Position numbers and translations under genes: made by a program | The notes under the pieces: generated by a model | Databases searched by the model: none | What the model saw: the letters and a program-made list of their open reading frames with translations, nothing else | What the model was told of the DNA's origin: nothing | NCBI RefSeq assembly: GCF_000690905.1 | Contig: NZ_JMCL01000093.1 | Coordinates: 1 to 64,000 of the forward strand | Source: Pseudomonas sp. Ant30-3 | GTDB lineage: Bacteria > Pseudomonadota > Gammaproteobacteria > Pseudomonadales > Pseudomonadaceae | Reading direction: 5' to 3' | Length of the DNA: 64,000 nt | Shown: in pieces, positions 36,302 to 44,817 of the stretch | Position numbering within the stretch: position 1 is the stretch's first letter | Layout: the number at the start of each line of letters is the position of its first letter

Positions 36302-37047
36302 CTCACGACCTCTAAAGCAGCTTGCGCAATGCAGTTGGGTTTTGATCGCCAACACTTCACCCTGCCAAGGGTTGGCATTTCTCTTGATTGAATAAGGGCT
36401 GCCCGTCGCGCGTCAGACGCTGTTCGACAAATCCTGGGTCAGCGGTGAGTTCTTATTCGAATTCGTGGTCAAAGGCCTGGTTACAGACCAATTCCATTTG
36501 GTGCGGATAATGGGAAGGCACCGACACCGGGAGTCGCACGAAGCACACGCGCTTCTCGACGCCCTGTTAAGTGCTCAAAGGTGAGCAGTGCCGGGAATTC
36601 AGTGCGGGCGATTGTAGTTAGGTAGCGATGCAGAAACCACGTCTCATCCCGAAATAATTTATATCCAATCCAGCAACAATCATTCGCAGTTATTGCAAAA
36701 GCACGCCATGTTATCGAAATCGATTCTCAATAAAAACACCAAATTCAGTAGGTGTATCGCCCGCAATTCAGACAGCTTCCACGGTTCTACGGCCCCCTGC
36801 GACACCGCCGCAGCCCCTATCGGGCAAGGCCTCTGGCAATTTGCCAAAGGCTGTTAAAACTGCCTGTTCAGGATTGTTACGTTTGTAATCGCAAGGCCTG
36901 CGAATGACCCGATTCGTTTGCTGCGCCGTCATAGATCCGTGCCTTCGCAACGCCCTACGACCGCACCGCTGTGACAACATGTCGCACATGTGCCACACCC
37001 CCGATTGCCATACATCACAAACTTTTTACGTGAGCTCTGAAACGCAC
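36302..37047. other. Long intergenic region upstream of cyoA
   Basis: About 750 bp without a gene I trust. It is A/T-richer near 36640-36760 and should hold the cyo promoter on the minus strand, but I could not fix a -35/-10 pair or an ANR box. A small reading frame on each strand (36768-36998 minus, 36904-37146 plus) has no ribosome site or recognisable content. The region ends in a plus-strand terminator that has no upstream gene (see finding). Confidence 0.5.
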
Positions 37048-37085
37048 AACGCCCCGGTGCTCTCTACGAAGACCGGGGCGTTTTT
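37048..37085 (+). terminator. Strong plus-strand terminator with no obvious gene before it
   Basis: ACGCCCCGGT pairs with ACCGGGGCGT (37049-37058 with 37072-37081) and is followed by TTTTT on the plus strand. On the minus strand it follows dsbB by 30 nt but lacks a good T-run, so it may also weakly terminate dsbB. Confidence 0.8.
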
Positions 37086-37114
37086 GCAGCTGATGGCCGT
37101 TTTGGCGACTGAGC

Positions 37115-37624
37115 TCAGCGCAGGGCTTTGCGGTTGCGCGAGGTGAGCAACGGCACCAGCACGATAACCAACACGAAGGCGACCAGCGCCCACTGGGCCA
37201 GCGACAGACCGAGGATAGGCGGGTACGGCGTGGAGCAGAAACCATCAACCTGGAAACCGAGCGGGAAGACTTTCGCCAACGGCAGGCCGTCGACAATCGG
37301 TTGCAGGACATCGATGCCGCAGCTGACCGCTGGATAGAATTGCGTGTAAACGTGATGACCAGCGACCGCAGCGCCGGCGATGGCGCATATCACCACCAGG
37401 GTTTCGAGCACGGTAATGCTGCGGCGGGTGCGCATGGCCGCGCCGACGAAGGCGAAGATCGCGATCAGCAGCAGCGCGTAGCGTTGAAGAATGCACAGCG
37501 GGCACGGCGCCTCGCCCAATACCACTTGCATGTAGAGGGCGCCGCCGATCAACGCCAGGCAGATGATGCCCAACAGCACCAGATAGCGCCGTTCACGGCC
37601 CAACCGCATTGTTTCTTCGCTCAT
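37115..37624 (-). CDS. dsbB: Disulfide bond formation protein DsbB
   Basis: This 169-residue inner-membrane protein has four TM helices. The quinone-proximal CXXC is C41-P-L-C44 and the periplasmic-loop pair is C102 and C130 (YPAVSCGID, VDGFCSTPYP). It re-oxidises DsbA and passes electrons to quinones. The length is typical of Pseudomonas DsbB. It is transcribed towards the cyo operon but is separated by a long gap, so it is probably a single-gene unit. Confidence 0.94.
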   Translation of the reverse strand: MSEETMRLGRERRYLVLLGIICLALIGGALYMQVVLGEAPCPLCILQRYALLLIAIFAFVGAAMRTRRSITVLETLVVICAIAGAAVAGHHVYTQFYPAVSCGIDVLQPIVDGLPLAKVFPLGFQVDGFCSTPYPPILGLSLAQWALVAFVLVIVLVPLLTSRNRKALR

Positions 37625-37786
37625 CGCGTTTCCCTTCTGAATTTCGAATGCCCGCCAGTTTACACGCTGGCCCAGACCTTGGAGAGCCCGAGACGCATGG
37701 AATGGATGACGGGGAATAAACGCCAGGGCGGTTAAGAAGGGATTAAATTTGGGCTATTTCCTGAGATTTGCATGATCACACGATCG

Positions 37787-37980
37787 AATCGCCAGCAGGC
37801 TGGCTTCCACAGTTGAGCGCGTTCCAAAGCGAGACCTGGCGGGGGCTGGCGGGGGCTGGTCCACAGTTAAATGGATTCGCGAGTGGGAACCAGCCTGTTG
37901 ATGCATTGCTGAGCGAGGGGTAGCCCGCAGGCTCCCACTCTGGAATGCACTTACCTGTGGGAGCCAGCCTGCTGGCGATG
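37787..37980. repeat. Pair of REP elements of the CCAGCCTGCTGGCGAT type
   Basis: Two REP palindromes face each other (37787-37813 and 37956-37980) around degenerate GGCGGGGGCTGG repeats. They occupy most of the 363-bp gap between dsbB and the binding-protein gene. The rest of the gap (37625-37786) shows no gene. Confidence 0.88.
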
Positions 37981-37987
37981 CGATGGC

Positions 37988-38764
37988 TCAGTCGCCGTAG
38001 ATATCCGATTTGAAATACTTCTGGGAAATTTTCTGATACTCACCACTGGCACGAATACCGTCGATAGCCGTGTTCAGCTTGCTGACCAGTTCGGTATTGC
38101 CCTTGCGCACCGCAATCCCGGCGCCCTCGCCCACGTATTTCGGGTCCTTGAGTTCCGGCCCGACAAAGGCATAGCCCTTGCCGCGCGGCATGCTCAGGAA
38201 GTCGTTCAAGGGGATGGTGTCGGCGAAAATGGCATCGAGTCGCCCGGCAGCCAGATCCATATAGATCTCTTCGTTGTTGCTGTAACGCTTGACGGTGACA
38301 CCTTTGGGCTCGAACACCTCGGTGGCGAAACGATCGGTGGTGGTCGCACGTTGCACGCCAACGGATTTGCCTTTGAGGCTGGCGTACTGATCGTCGACGG
38401 ACGCGCCTTCCTTCATCACCAGACGCGAAGAGGTGAAGTAATATTTGTGGCTGAAATCGACCGACTTTTTGCGGTCTTCATTAATGGTCATGGACGACAG
38501 CGCCATGTCGATCTTCTTCACCTTCAGCGAAGGGATCAGGCCGTCGAATTCGCCTTCGACCCAGACACACTGCGCCTTCATCTGCGCGCACAACGCATTG
38601 CCGATTTCATAGTCGAAGCCGACGATTTCACCCTTGTCGGTTTTCGAAGCGAACGGCGGGTAAGCGGCTTCGATGCCGATGCGCAGCGGTTTTTCAGCAG
38701 CGAACAGGCTGGAGCACGTCAGCAGGCTGAAGGCCAGACCGGTGATGAGGGGGAGTTTCTTCAT
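37988..38764 (-). CDS. Periplasmic amino-acid-binding protein (ArgT/AotJ-like)
   Basis: This 258-residue ABC-transporter solute-binding protein has a Sec signal peptide (LPLITGLAFSLLTCSSLFA, cleavage about residue 22). The polar-amino-acid binding fold shows RIGIEAAYPPFASKTDKGEIVGFDYEIG, SSMTINEDRKKSVDFS and GVQRATTTDRFA, like lysine/arginine/ornithine-binding proteins. No permease or ATPase gene is adjacent, so it must work with components encoded elsewhere or act as a spare receptor. Several REP repeats surround it on both sides. Confidence 0.9.
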   Translation of the reverse strand: MKKLPLITGLAFSLLTCSSLFAAEKPLRIGIEAAYPPFASKTDKGEIVGFDYEIGNALCAQMKAQCVWVEGEFDGLIPSLKVKKIDMALSSMTINEDRKKSVDFSHKYYFTSSRLVMKEGASVDDQYASLKGKSVGVQRATTTDRFATEVFEPKGVTVKRYSNNEEIYMDLAAGRLDAIFADTIPLNDFLSMPRGKGYAFVGPELKDPKYVGEGAGIAVRKGNTELVSKLNTAIDGIRASGEYQKISQKYFKSDIYGD

Positions 38765-38946
38765 GTTCGTTCTCTCGCGGTTTGTTGTTGGTTTGGCAAG
38801 ATGGAAGAAGAGCTGAAGCGGATGAATTTTGTACTTGGAATTCCATACTGGACTTTTGTGTATAAGACGTCAATTTCAGCGAGGAATATGTGCCGACCGA
38901 TGGTCAGGTGTTGAACCATCAAGGTGGTGGCTGGAGCTGATGACCC

Positions 38947-39042
38947 CTTCGCGAGCAGGCTCGCTCCCACAAGGGATCTCCTCGTACACAAATGTTGTCT
39001 TCATGGAGACCAACTGTGGGAGTGAGCCTGCTCGCGATGGGG
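38947..39042. repeat. REP pair
   Basis: Two GAGCCTGCTCGCGAT-type palindromes in opposite orientation (38947-38975 and 39015-39042) could form one hairpin. They lie in the 435-bp gene-free gap between the binding-protein gene and moaE; the part next to the promoter of the binding protein (38765-38946) shows no gene. Confidence 0.88.
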
Positions 39043-39076
39043 CCAGACCTGTCGACAACAAAGCAGCAGGCTGTTT

Positions 39077-39188
39077 GATCGTTCCCACGCTCTGCGTGGG
39101 AATGCATCCGGTGACGCTCTGCGTCACTTCCACCAACGGAACGCGGAGCGTCGCCGGCAGCATTCCCACGCTGAGCGTGGGAACGATC
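39077..39188. repeat. Composite inverted-repeat element (GATCGTTCCCACGC family)
   Basis: The ends GATCGTTCCCACGCT (39077-39091) and AGCGTGGGAACGATC (39174-39188) are exact inverted repeats. Inside are nested palindromes (CCCACGCTCTGCGTGGG, GTGACGCTCTGCGTCAC). The class is scattered in Pseudomonas genomes and differs from the REP elements next to it. Confidence 0.88.
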
Positions 39189-39199
39189 ATGCTGCCAAG

Positions 39200-39652
39200 T
39201 TATTTCTTCCAGCGATCCGCCGCGGCATGATCACTGTCGCGACCTTCGACCCAACGCGGCCCGTCGCTGGTGTTTTCCTTTTTCCAGAACGGCGCACGGG
39301 TTTTCAGGTAATCCATGACAAAGGCGCAGGCATCGAACGCGGCCTGGCGATGGGCACTGGCGGCGCCGACGAAGACGATCGGTTCACCCGGCTCGAGCGA
39401 GCCAATGCGATGCAGCACTTCCAGCTTGAGCAGCGGCCAGCGCTGTTCGGCCTCGGCGGCAATCCTGGCCAAGGCCTTTTCGGTCATGCCCGGGTAGTGT
39501 TCCAGAAACATCCCGGCGACATCGAGCCCGTCATTGAAGTCGCGCACATAACCAACAAAACTTACCACCGCACCCACCCCGACATTGGCAGCATGCATGG
39601 CGTTGACTTCAGCACCCGGGTCGAAAGCCGTGGGTTGCACGCGAATCGCCAT
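39200..39652 (-). CDS. moaE: Molybdopterin synthase catalytic subunit
   Basis: This 150-residue protein is the large subunit of molybdopterin synthase, which adds dithiolene sulfurs to cyclic pyranopterin monophosphate. MoaE signatures are VVSFVGYVRDFN, MFLEHYPGMTEKAL, HRIGSLEPGEPIVFVGAASAHR and DYLKTRAPFWKKE with the active-site lysines. It is the last gene of moaC-moaD-moaE, starting 3 nt after moaD. The cofactor would serve the formate dehydrogenase in this window among others. Confidence 0.95.
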   Translation of the reverse strand: MAIRVQPTAFDPGAEVNAMHAANVGVGAVVSFVGYVRDFNDGLDVAGMFLEHYPGMTEKALARIAAEAEQRWPLLKLEVLHRIGSLEPGEPIVFVGAASAHRQAAFDACAFVMDYLKTRAPFWKKENTSDGPRWVEGRDSDHAAADRWKK

Positions 39653-39655
39653 GGC

Positions 39656-39898
39656 TCAGCCCCCGGTTACGGTCGGAAAAAACGCTACTTCATCACCGTC
39701 GCTGACCGGTTCGTCCAGTTGGCAGAGGTCTTCGTTGCGCGCACACATCAGGTTCTGCTCGGTCAGCACCACGGCGCCGTCACGCCGGGTCAATAACTCA
39801 CGCACGTCATCAACGGTGGCAAAATCGCCGGAAACTTCCAGTGAATCCACACCGAGCGCTTCACGATAACGGGCAAAAAACTTCACGGTAATGTTCAT
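39656..39898 (-). CDS. moaD: Molybdopterin synthase sulfur carrier subunit
   Basis: This 80-residue ubiquitin-like protein ends in the essential Gly-Gly (PTVTGG), which is thiocarboxylated and donates sulfur in molybdopterin synthesis. The start at 39898 overlaps the moaC stop by 4 nt and gives the standard length; a longer reading would run antisense-like through moaC sequence. ITVKFFARYREALGVDS and DGDEVAFFPTVTGG are typical. Confidence 0.94.
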   Translation of the reverse strand: MNITVKFFARYREALGVDSLEVSGDFATVDDVRELLTRRDGAVVLTEQNLMCARNEDLCQLDEPVSDGDEVAFFPTVTGG

Positions 39899-40368
39899 GG
39901 CTGATCCGCCTGAAAATGCCCGCTCTTGCCACCCATTTTTTCCAACAGGCGCACGCTCTCGATGGTCATGCCACGGTCGACGGCCTTGCACATGTCGTAG
40001 ATCGTCAGCGCCGCGACACTGGCGGCGGTCAGCGCTTCCATCTCGACGCCGGTCTGCCCGGACAGTTTGCAACGCGCGACGATGCGCACGGTGTCATCGC
40101 CCTCAGCGCTGAGTTCGACCTTGACGCCGGTGAGCATCAGCGGATGGCACAGCGGAATCAGATCGCTGGTTTTCTTCGCCGCCTGAATGCCGGCGATGCG
40201 CGCCACGGCGAACACATCGCCCTTGGGGTGACCGCCGCTGACAATCATCTGCAGGGTTTCAGGAAGCATGCGCACCAGCGCTTGCGCGGTCGCCTCACGG
40301 AAGGTCACGGCTTTTTCAGTGACGTCGACCATGTTGGCGCGACCTTGGGAATCGAGATGAGTCAGCAC
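39895..40368 (-). CDS. moaC: Cyclic pyranopterin monophosphate synthase
   Basis: This 157-residue protein catalyses the second step of molybdenum cofactor synthesis, together with MoaA. Typical MoaC motifs are LDSQGRANMVDVTEKAVTFREA at the start, DLIPLCHPLMLTGVKVE, and GQTGVEMEALTAASVAALTIYDMCKAVD, which carry the catalytic Lys/Asp/His region. It is the first gene of the moaCDE operon and overlaps moaD by 4 nt. No moaA or moaB is in the window. Confidence 0.96.
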   Translation of the reverse strand: MLTHLDSQGRANMVDVTEKAVTFREATAQALVRMLPETLQMIVSGGHPKGDVFAVARIAGIQAAKKTSDLIPLCHPLMLTGVKVELSAEGDDTVRIVARCKLSGQTGVEMEALTAASVAALTIYDMCKAVDRGMTIESVRLLEKMGGKSGHFQADQP

Positions 40369-40454
40369 GGAGTTACTCCTGATCAGGAGTGGCGATTGTA
40401 AACCTGCGGGTCAATTTTCCGCACGCAAGTTTATCCGATCGCAGCAGATCCCCT

Positions 40455-40544
40455 TGTGGGAGCCAGCCTGCTGGCGATTGCAGAGTGTCAGTCGCCATAG
40501 ATATTGGCTGACACTACGCTTCGCCAGCAGGCTGGCTCCCACAG
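40455..40544. repeat. REP pair of the CCAGCCTGCTGGCGA type
   Basis: TGTGGGAGCCAGCCTGCTGGCGA and its inverse lie about 40 bp apart in the gap between moaC and the phoH terminator, and could fold into a single hairpin. Confidence 0.9.
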
Positions 40545-40565
40545 TTTGATTTGTGTTGAACACAA

Positions 40566-40600
40566 AAAAAACCGGGCGACCTGTGACGGCCGCCCGGTTT
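40566..40600 (-). terminator. Rho-independent terminator of phoH
   Basis: AACCGGGCG (40570-40578) pairs with CGCCCGGTT (40591-40599). The A-run just before it is a T-run on the minus strand, right after the phoH stop. Confidence 0.92.
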
Positions 40601-40611
40601 GGGTGATGCAG

Positions 40612-42006
40612 TTACAAATGCGATTCAGCGTATTCAGCCAGAATCGACCGAGGCACCCCTTGCAACGTGATGTGCACGCCGTTCGGGAAGTCCTTGAAGC
40701 GCTCTGTCAGGTAGGTCAGCCCGGAACTGGTCGCGGACAGATAAGGAGTGTCTATCTGCGCCAGGTTACCCAGGCACACCACTTTGGAGCCAGCGCCGGC
40801 ACGGGTGATGATGGTTTTCATCTGGTGCGGCGTGAGGTTCTGGCATTCGTCGATCAGAATCAGGCTCTGCTGGAAGCTGCGACCCCGGATGTAGTTGAGG
40901 GATTTGAACTGCAGCGGCACTTTGCTGAGGATGTAGTCGACGCTGCCATGGGTGTTCTCGTCATCCATGTGCAAGGCTTCGAGGTTGTCGGTGATGGCGC
41001 CCAGCCAAGGCTCCATTTTTTCCGCTTCGGTGCCGGGCAGGAAACCGATTTCCTGGTCCAGACCCTGCACGCTGCGCGTGGCGATGATGCGGCGATAACG
41101 TTTGCTGACCATGGTCTGCTCGATCGCAGCGGCCAGGGCAAGGATGGTTTTACCGGAACCCGCCGCGCCGGTCAGGTTGACCAGGTGAATGTCCGGGTCC
41201 AACAGCGCGTACAACGCCAGGCTCTGATAAATGTCGCGCGGTTTCAGACCCCAGGCTTCCTGGTGCAACAAGGGTTCCTGGTGCAGGTCGAGAATCAGCA
41301 GCCTGTCTTCTTCGATTTCCTTGATCCAGCCGACAAACCCCTGCTCGTCGATGATGAACTCGTTGATGTGCACCGCCGGCAGGTTGTCGATCAGTTGCAC
41401 CTGGTGCCAGGTGCGGCCATGGTCCTGACGGGTATCGACATTCTTCACACGGTCCCAGAAGGACCCGTCCATGTTGTGGTAACCATTGGGCAGCAGCGAC
41501 ACGTCGTCGACCAGTTGGTCGGTGCTGTAGTCCTCGGCCGCGATCCCGCAAGCGCGGGCCTTGAGGCGCATGTTGATGTCTTTGGTGACCAGCACCACGG
41601 GCAGCTTGGGCTCGCGAGCGTGCAGGTCGATCAACTGGTTGATGATGATGTTGTCGTTCAGGTGTTCGGGCAGAATGATATTGGGCTCGGCGCGCTTGCT
41701 CATCAGAATCGACAGCAAACCTTTGGGCCCGCCTTTGCCGCGCTGAATCGGCACGCCCAGTTCGACGTCTTCCGGGCTGGCATCGCCCAGGGTCTTGTCA
41801 ATCAGACGAATCGCCTGACGGCATTCCGCAGCCACGCTGTGATGCCCGCTCTTGAGCTTGTCCAGCTCTTCCAGCACGGTCATCGGAATTGCGACGTGGT
41901 GTTCTTCGAAGTTAAGCAGGGCGTTTGGATCGTGAATCAATACGTTGGTATCGAGTACATAAAGGATTGGCTGGTTGGAGGAAGAACTACGTCCGTGGTC
42001 ATCCAT
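40612..42006 (-). CDS. phoH: PhoH2-type PIN-PhoH ATPase/RNase-like protein
   Basis: This 464-residue protein has an N-terminal PIN nuclease domain (YVLDTNVLIHDP, with acidic residues in LEELDKLK and VTKDINMR) and a C-terminal PhoH ATPase with Walker A GAAGSGKT and Walker B ILIDECQN. PhoH2-type proteins are proposed to be sequence-specific RNA helicase-nucleases. The gene is single, with its own terminator. All motif residues appear intact. Confidence 0.93.
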   Translation of the reverse strand: MDDHGRSSSSNQPILYVLDTNVLIHDPNALLNFEEHHVAIPMTVLEELDKLKSGHHSVAAECRQAIRLIDKTLGDASPEDVELGVPIQRGKGGPKGLLSILMSKRAEPNIILPEHLNDNIIINQLIDLHAREPKLPVVLVTKDINMRLKARACGIAAEDYSTDQLVDDVSLLPNGYHNMDGSFWDRVKNVDTRQDHGRTWHQVQLIDNLPAVHINEFIIDEQGFVGWIKEIEEDRLLILDLHQEPLLHQEAWGLKPRDIYQSLALYALLDPDIHLVNLTGAAGSGKTILALAAAIEQTMVSKRYRRIIATRSVQGLDQEIGFLPGTEAEKMEPWLGAITDNLEALHMDDENTHGSVDYILSKVPLQFKSLNYIRGRSFQQSLILIDECQNLTPHQMKTIITRAGAGSKVVCLGNLAQIDTPYLSATSSGLTYLTERFKDFPNGVHITLQGVPRSILAEYAESHL

Positions 42007-42343
42007 ACTCGGTCACCTTTGTGGGAGCCATTAGACGCAATACCTGAGCGGTGCTGCGCCTCGAAGTGACTGCCGAATTCACCTGCAAGGGATCAAGTGA
42101 ACTGCACACACAAACTGGGTCTTGGGAGACGCCACCTGTGTTGCAGGTTTCGGCGGTCTGCTTTCGTAATACTCCAAAACATGTGACAGGAAAAAGCACT
42201 TTGACGTTTTTTTGAAGTTTATTTTTCAGAGTGACCAATAACACTTGGCGGTAGGCCATCACCCCGTTAAAGTCGGAAGTCCGCCTGCATCGAATGCTGC
42301 TTCAAAATCGCCTTTGGCCCAATGTTCCCGGGCTTTGTCGAAC
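42007..42343. other. Gap between phoH and the deacetylase-like gene
   Basis: This 337-bp region should hold the phoH promoter on the minus strand. I see A/T-rich runs (42195-42230) and a TATTAC that could be a -10, but no convincing -35, no RNA gene and no repeat. Confidence 0.4.
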
Positions 42344-43468
42344 TCAGCGAAACGCCTCCTGACAATCCTCCCAGCCGATTCCGCTGTGCGCCGTTTGCGT
42401 CATCAGCCAGGGCACTGCCGTCTTCACGCCGTCCTGCTTCGCATTGAAATTGATCACGCCGTGGCGCCATAGCAGCATCAGGGTCAGAACGCGTTGCGCG
42501 CTCTGCTCGGCCTTGAGCTTGCCAGCGCCGTCCTGGGCATCGATGTCCCACAACGCGACCTGCAAACCCTGGGCCTTGAAGAAGCCTTCAGCATCCGCAC
42601 GGCGCTGGCCATCGGGCGGACGGAACAGCGGCACGAAGTTCTCCGGCAATTTGCTTTTGACCAGTTCGACGCTGCGCCGCACCGAATCCTGCCAATCCTG
42701 CCAATGGCTGTGGGAGCGGAACTCCCAGCCTTGGACGCCGATGCATTGCGTTGAATAGAGCGCTTGCAGGCTGGCCACCGAACTTTGCGCCAAACGCGCC
42801 TGAATATCCTTGCCGAGGACGAAGAAGGTACCGTTCAGGTTGGCTTTGCGCAGGTAATCCGCAAGCCAGGCGGTATTGTCCGGCGCGGCATTGGCGGCAC
42901 TGTCGAACGACAGCAGAAACAGCCGGTCATGCATCGCCTCGCCGTTGCGCTCATGGTCGCCAAAAAGATCGACTTCGCTGCTGGTCTGCGGGAACAGCGC
43001 GGCTTTACGCAACTGTTCGTCCAGGTACAGGACGTGGAACACACGACTCGGTTCGGCCCACTTGATGTAATAGCTGTCGTCGCTGATCTGAAACTTGGCG
43101 GCTTGCTGACGCAAAGTGTCCATGTCTTCGACGAGGAAACAGAAAGAGGCATCCTGATCGCAGCTCTGTTGGGCGAAATTGTAATTGCTCAGCAGACGCT
43201 GCCACATGCGCTGACGCAGGCGGTTGATCGAGTCGACGTTGACCGTGCGCAGGTTAAGGCGCTGGGCCAGGCTGGTTTCATCCAGGGATTCGGTGGCCAG
43301 CAGAATGCGCGCGAACATGAGAATTTCCGCCCGCGACGCGACGTCGAACATCGTCGGGCTGCTGAGCTGCTCCGGCCAGGTGCTGCGATCAAGCGTCGCC
43401 ACGTCGCCCGGCGCCGCCAGGGCACCGCAGCTTAGAAGCCACGCCGAGAATAAAAGAACAATACGCAA
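42344..43468 (-). CDS. Secreted polysaccharide-deacetylase-like protein
   Basis: This 374-residue protein starts at a TTG (43468) with GGAG 8 nt upstream, giving a signal peptide IVLLFSAWLLSCGALAAPGD. The N-terminal half is helical and unknown. The C-terminal half is NodB-like: LLSFDSAANAAPDNTAWL stands in place of the usual TFDDG strand, then LRKANLNGTFFVLG, EFRSHSHWQDW and PLFRPPDGQRR. The first Asp pair is altered (SFDSA), so metal-dependent deacetylation may be reduced or changed. It is near, but outside, the alginate operon and transcribed away from it. The role is unknown. Confidence 0.78.
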   Translation of the reverse strand: MRIVLLFSAWLLSCGALAAPGDVATLDRSTWPEQLSSPTMFDVASRAEILMFARILLATESLDETSLAQRLNLRTVNVDSINRLRQRMWQRLLSNYNFAQQSCDQDASFCFLVEDMDTLRQQAAKFQISDDSYYIKWAEPSRVFHVLYLDEQLRKAALFPQTSSEVDLFGDHERNGEAMHDRLFLLSFDSAANAAPDNTAWLADYLRKANLNGTFFVLGKDIQARLAQSSVASLQALYSTQCIGVQGWEFRSHSHWQDWQDSVRRSVELVKSKLPENFVPLFRPPDGQRRADAEGFFKAQGLQVALWDIDAQDGAGKLKAEQSAQRVLTLMLLWRHGVINFNAKQDGVKTAVPWLMTQTAHSGIGWEDCQEAFR

Positions 43469-43518
43469 TGGGATGTCTCCATAACAAAACCCGCGCGGCA
43501 CTATATCGCGGGTAGATG

Positions 43519-43606
43519 AAAAGATCGCAGCCTCGCGTTGCTCGACAGCTCCTACAAACTTGAGCCCCTGTAGGAGCTGTCGAGCAACGCGAGGCTGCGA
43601 TCTTTT
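43519..43606. repeat. Perfect 38-bp inverted repeat with a 12-nt loop
   Basis: Left arm 43519-43556 and right arm 43569-43606 are exact inverse copies (outer ends AAAAGATCGCAGCC and GGCTGCGATCTTTT). It lies between divergent promoters of the deacetylase-like gene and yaaA. The outer TTTT tails on both strands would make it a bidirectional terminator-like hairpin. Confidence 0.93.
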
Positions 43607-43698
43607 GCATGACACCACTGATCACCTATGAAACCCATAGCTGGAGTCAACACGCTCTACCCCCTAGAATCGCCACCACGTTTAAAGGAGACGACTTC

Positions 43699-44478
43699 AT
43701 GCTGATGGTGATTTCCCCAGCCAAGACCCTCGATTACGAAACACCGCCGGCGACCCAGCGCTTTACTCAGCCGCAATACCTTGACCATTCCCAAGAGCTG
43801 ATCCAGCAATTGCGCGAGTTGAGCCCGGCGCAGATCAGCGAGTTGATGCATGTCTCCGACAAGATCGGCGGCCTCAACGCCGCGCGTTTCGGCAGCTGGA
43901 CGCCCGCCTTCACCCCGGAAAATGCCAAACAGGCATTGCTCGCCTTCAAGGGCGACGTTTACACCGGGCTGAATGCGCAAACCTTCAGTGAAGCCGACTT
44001 CGATTACGCTCAACAACATTTGCGCATGCTCTCCGGACTCTACGGCCTGCTGCGCCCACTCGACCTGATGCAACCCTATCGTCTGGAAATGGGCACCAAA
44101 CTGGCTAACGCGCGCGGCAAGGATTTGTACGCCTTCTGGGGCACGCGAATCAGCGAATGGTTGAACGAAGCCTTGGCCGATCAGGGTGATAACGTGCTGC
44201 TGAACCTGGCGTCCAACGAGTACTTCTCGGCCGTCAAACGCAGCGCCTTGAAGGCCCGCATCATTAATACCGAGTTCAAGGATCTGAAAAACGGCCAATA
44301 CAAGATCATCAGCTTTTACGCGAAAAAGGCTCGCGGCATGATGAGCCGCTTTGTCATTGACGAGCGTATCGATGACTCCGCGGGACTCAAGCAGTTCGAT
44401 GTTCAGGGCTACCGCTACAGCACCGGGCACTCCACGCCGGACAACCTGGTATTCCTGCGCGACCACGCACCGGAGTAG
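43699..44478 (+). CDS. yaaA: Peroxide stress protein YaaA
   Basis: This 259-residue protein of the YaaA/DUF328 family limits free iron and DNA damage during peroxide stress in E. coli. Family stretches include MLMVISPAKTLDY at the start, LMHVSDKIGGLNAAR, LRMLSGLYGLLRPLDLMQPYRLEMG, NLASNEYFSAV and FYAKKARGMMSRF. The start at 43699 follows GGAG; an in-frame start at 43609 would begin inside the inverted repeat edge. It is a single-gene unit, with a small hairpin terminator 130 nt after the stop. Confidence 0.95.
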   Translation: MLMVISPAKTLDYETPPATQRFTQPQYLDHSQELIQQLRELSPAQISELMHVSDKIGGLNAARFGSWTPAFTPENAKQALLAFKGDVYTGLNAQTFSEADFDYAQQHLRMLSGLYGLLRPLDLMQPYRLEMGTKLANARGKDLYAFWGTRISEWLNEALADQGDNVLLNLASNEYFSAVKRSALKARIINTEFKDLKNGQYKIISFYAKKARGMMSRFVIDERIDDSAGLKQFDVQGYRYSTGHSTPDNLVFLRDHAPE

Positions 44479-44608
44479 CGCACCCTGTTAGCGCACTGCA
44501 ACTCAAACTTGGTAGTGCGCCTTCGTTAAACTGTCCAACAACTTCCGCTACTGTTTGCCAAGCTCTTGGCGCCAATTAAACAACAACTACTTATCTAACT
44601 TTTATTTC

Positions 44609-44633
44609 ACTCGACATCTTTCGAGTTTTTTTG
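44609..44633 (+). terminator. Small hairpin with T-run after yaaA
   Basis: ACTCGA (44609-44614) pairs with TCGAGT (44621-44626) and runs into seven T. It is short but well placed to end the yaaA transcript. Confidence 0.55.
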
Positions 44634-44790
44634 TGCTGGCACGAAAAAATTTTTTTGATAGTGGCACAAAAATATCTCACACCTCTAAACCCCTGTTTAC
44701 AAAGGCTGCGACGGATGTGCCAGCATTTTGAAACCACCGCCATACAGTTCAATATTTCAAAAAATTTCGAATTTCGCGATGGGCGGCCAG

Positions 44791-44817
44791 GAACTATGTC
44801 TACACTCGCAGCTCATA
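44791..44817 (+). promoter_or_regulatory. Candidate AlgU (sigma-22) promoter of algD
   Basis: GAACTA (44791-44796) is followed after 16 bp by TCATA (44813-44817), close to the P. aeruginosa algD pattern GAACTT-N17-TCCTA as I recall it. It lies about 490 bp before the algD start, giving the long leader typical of this promoter. Confidence 0.5.

Noticed and set aside
36904..37146. 80-codon plus-strand frame across the orphan terminator
   Set aside because: It runs through a terminator hairpin and has no ribosome site or recognisable content.
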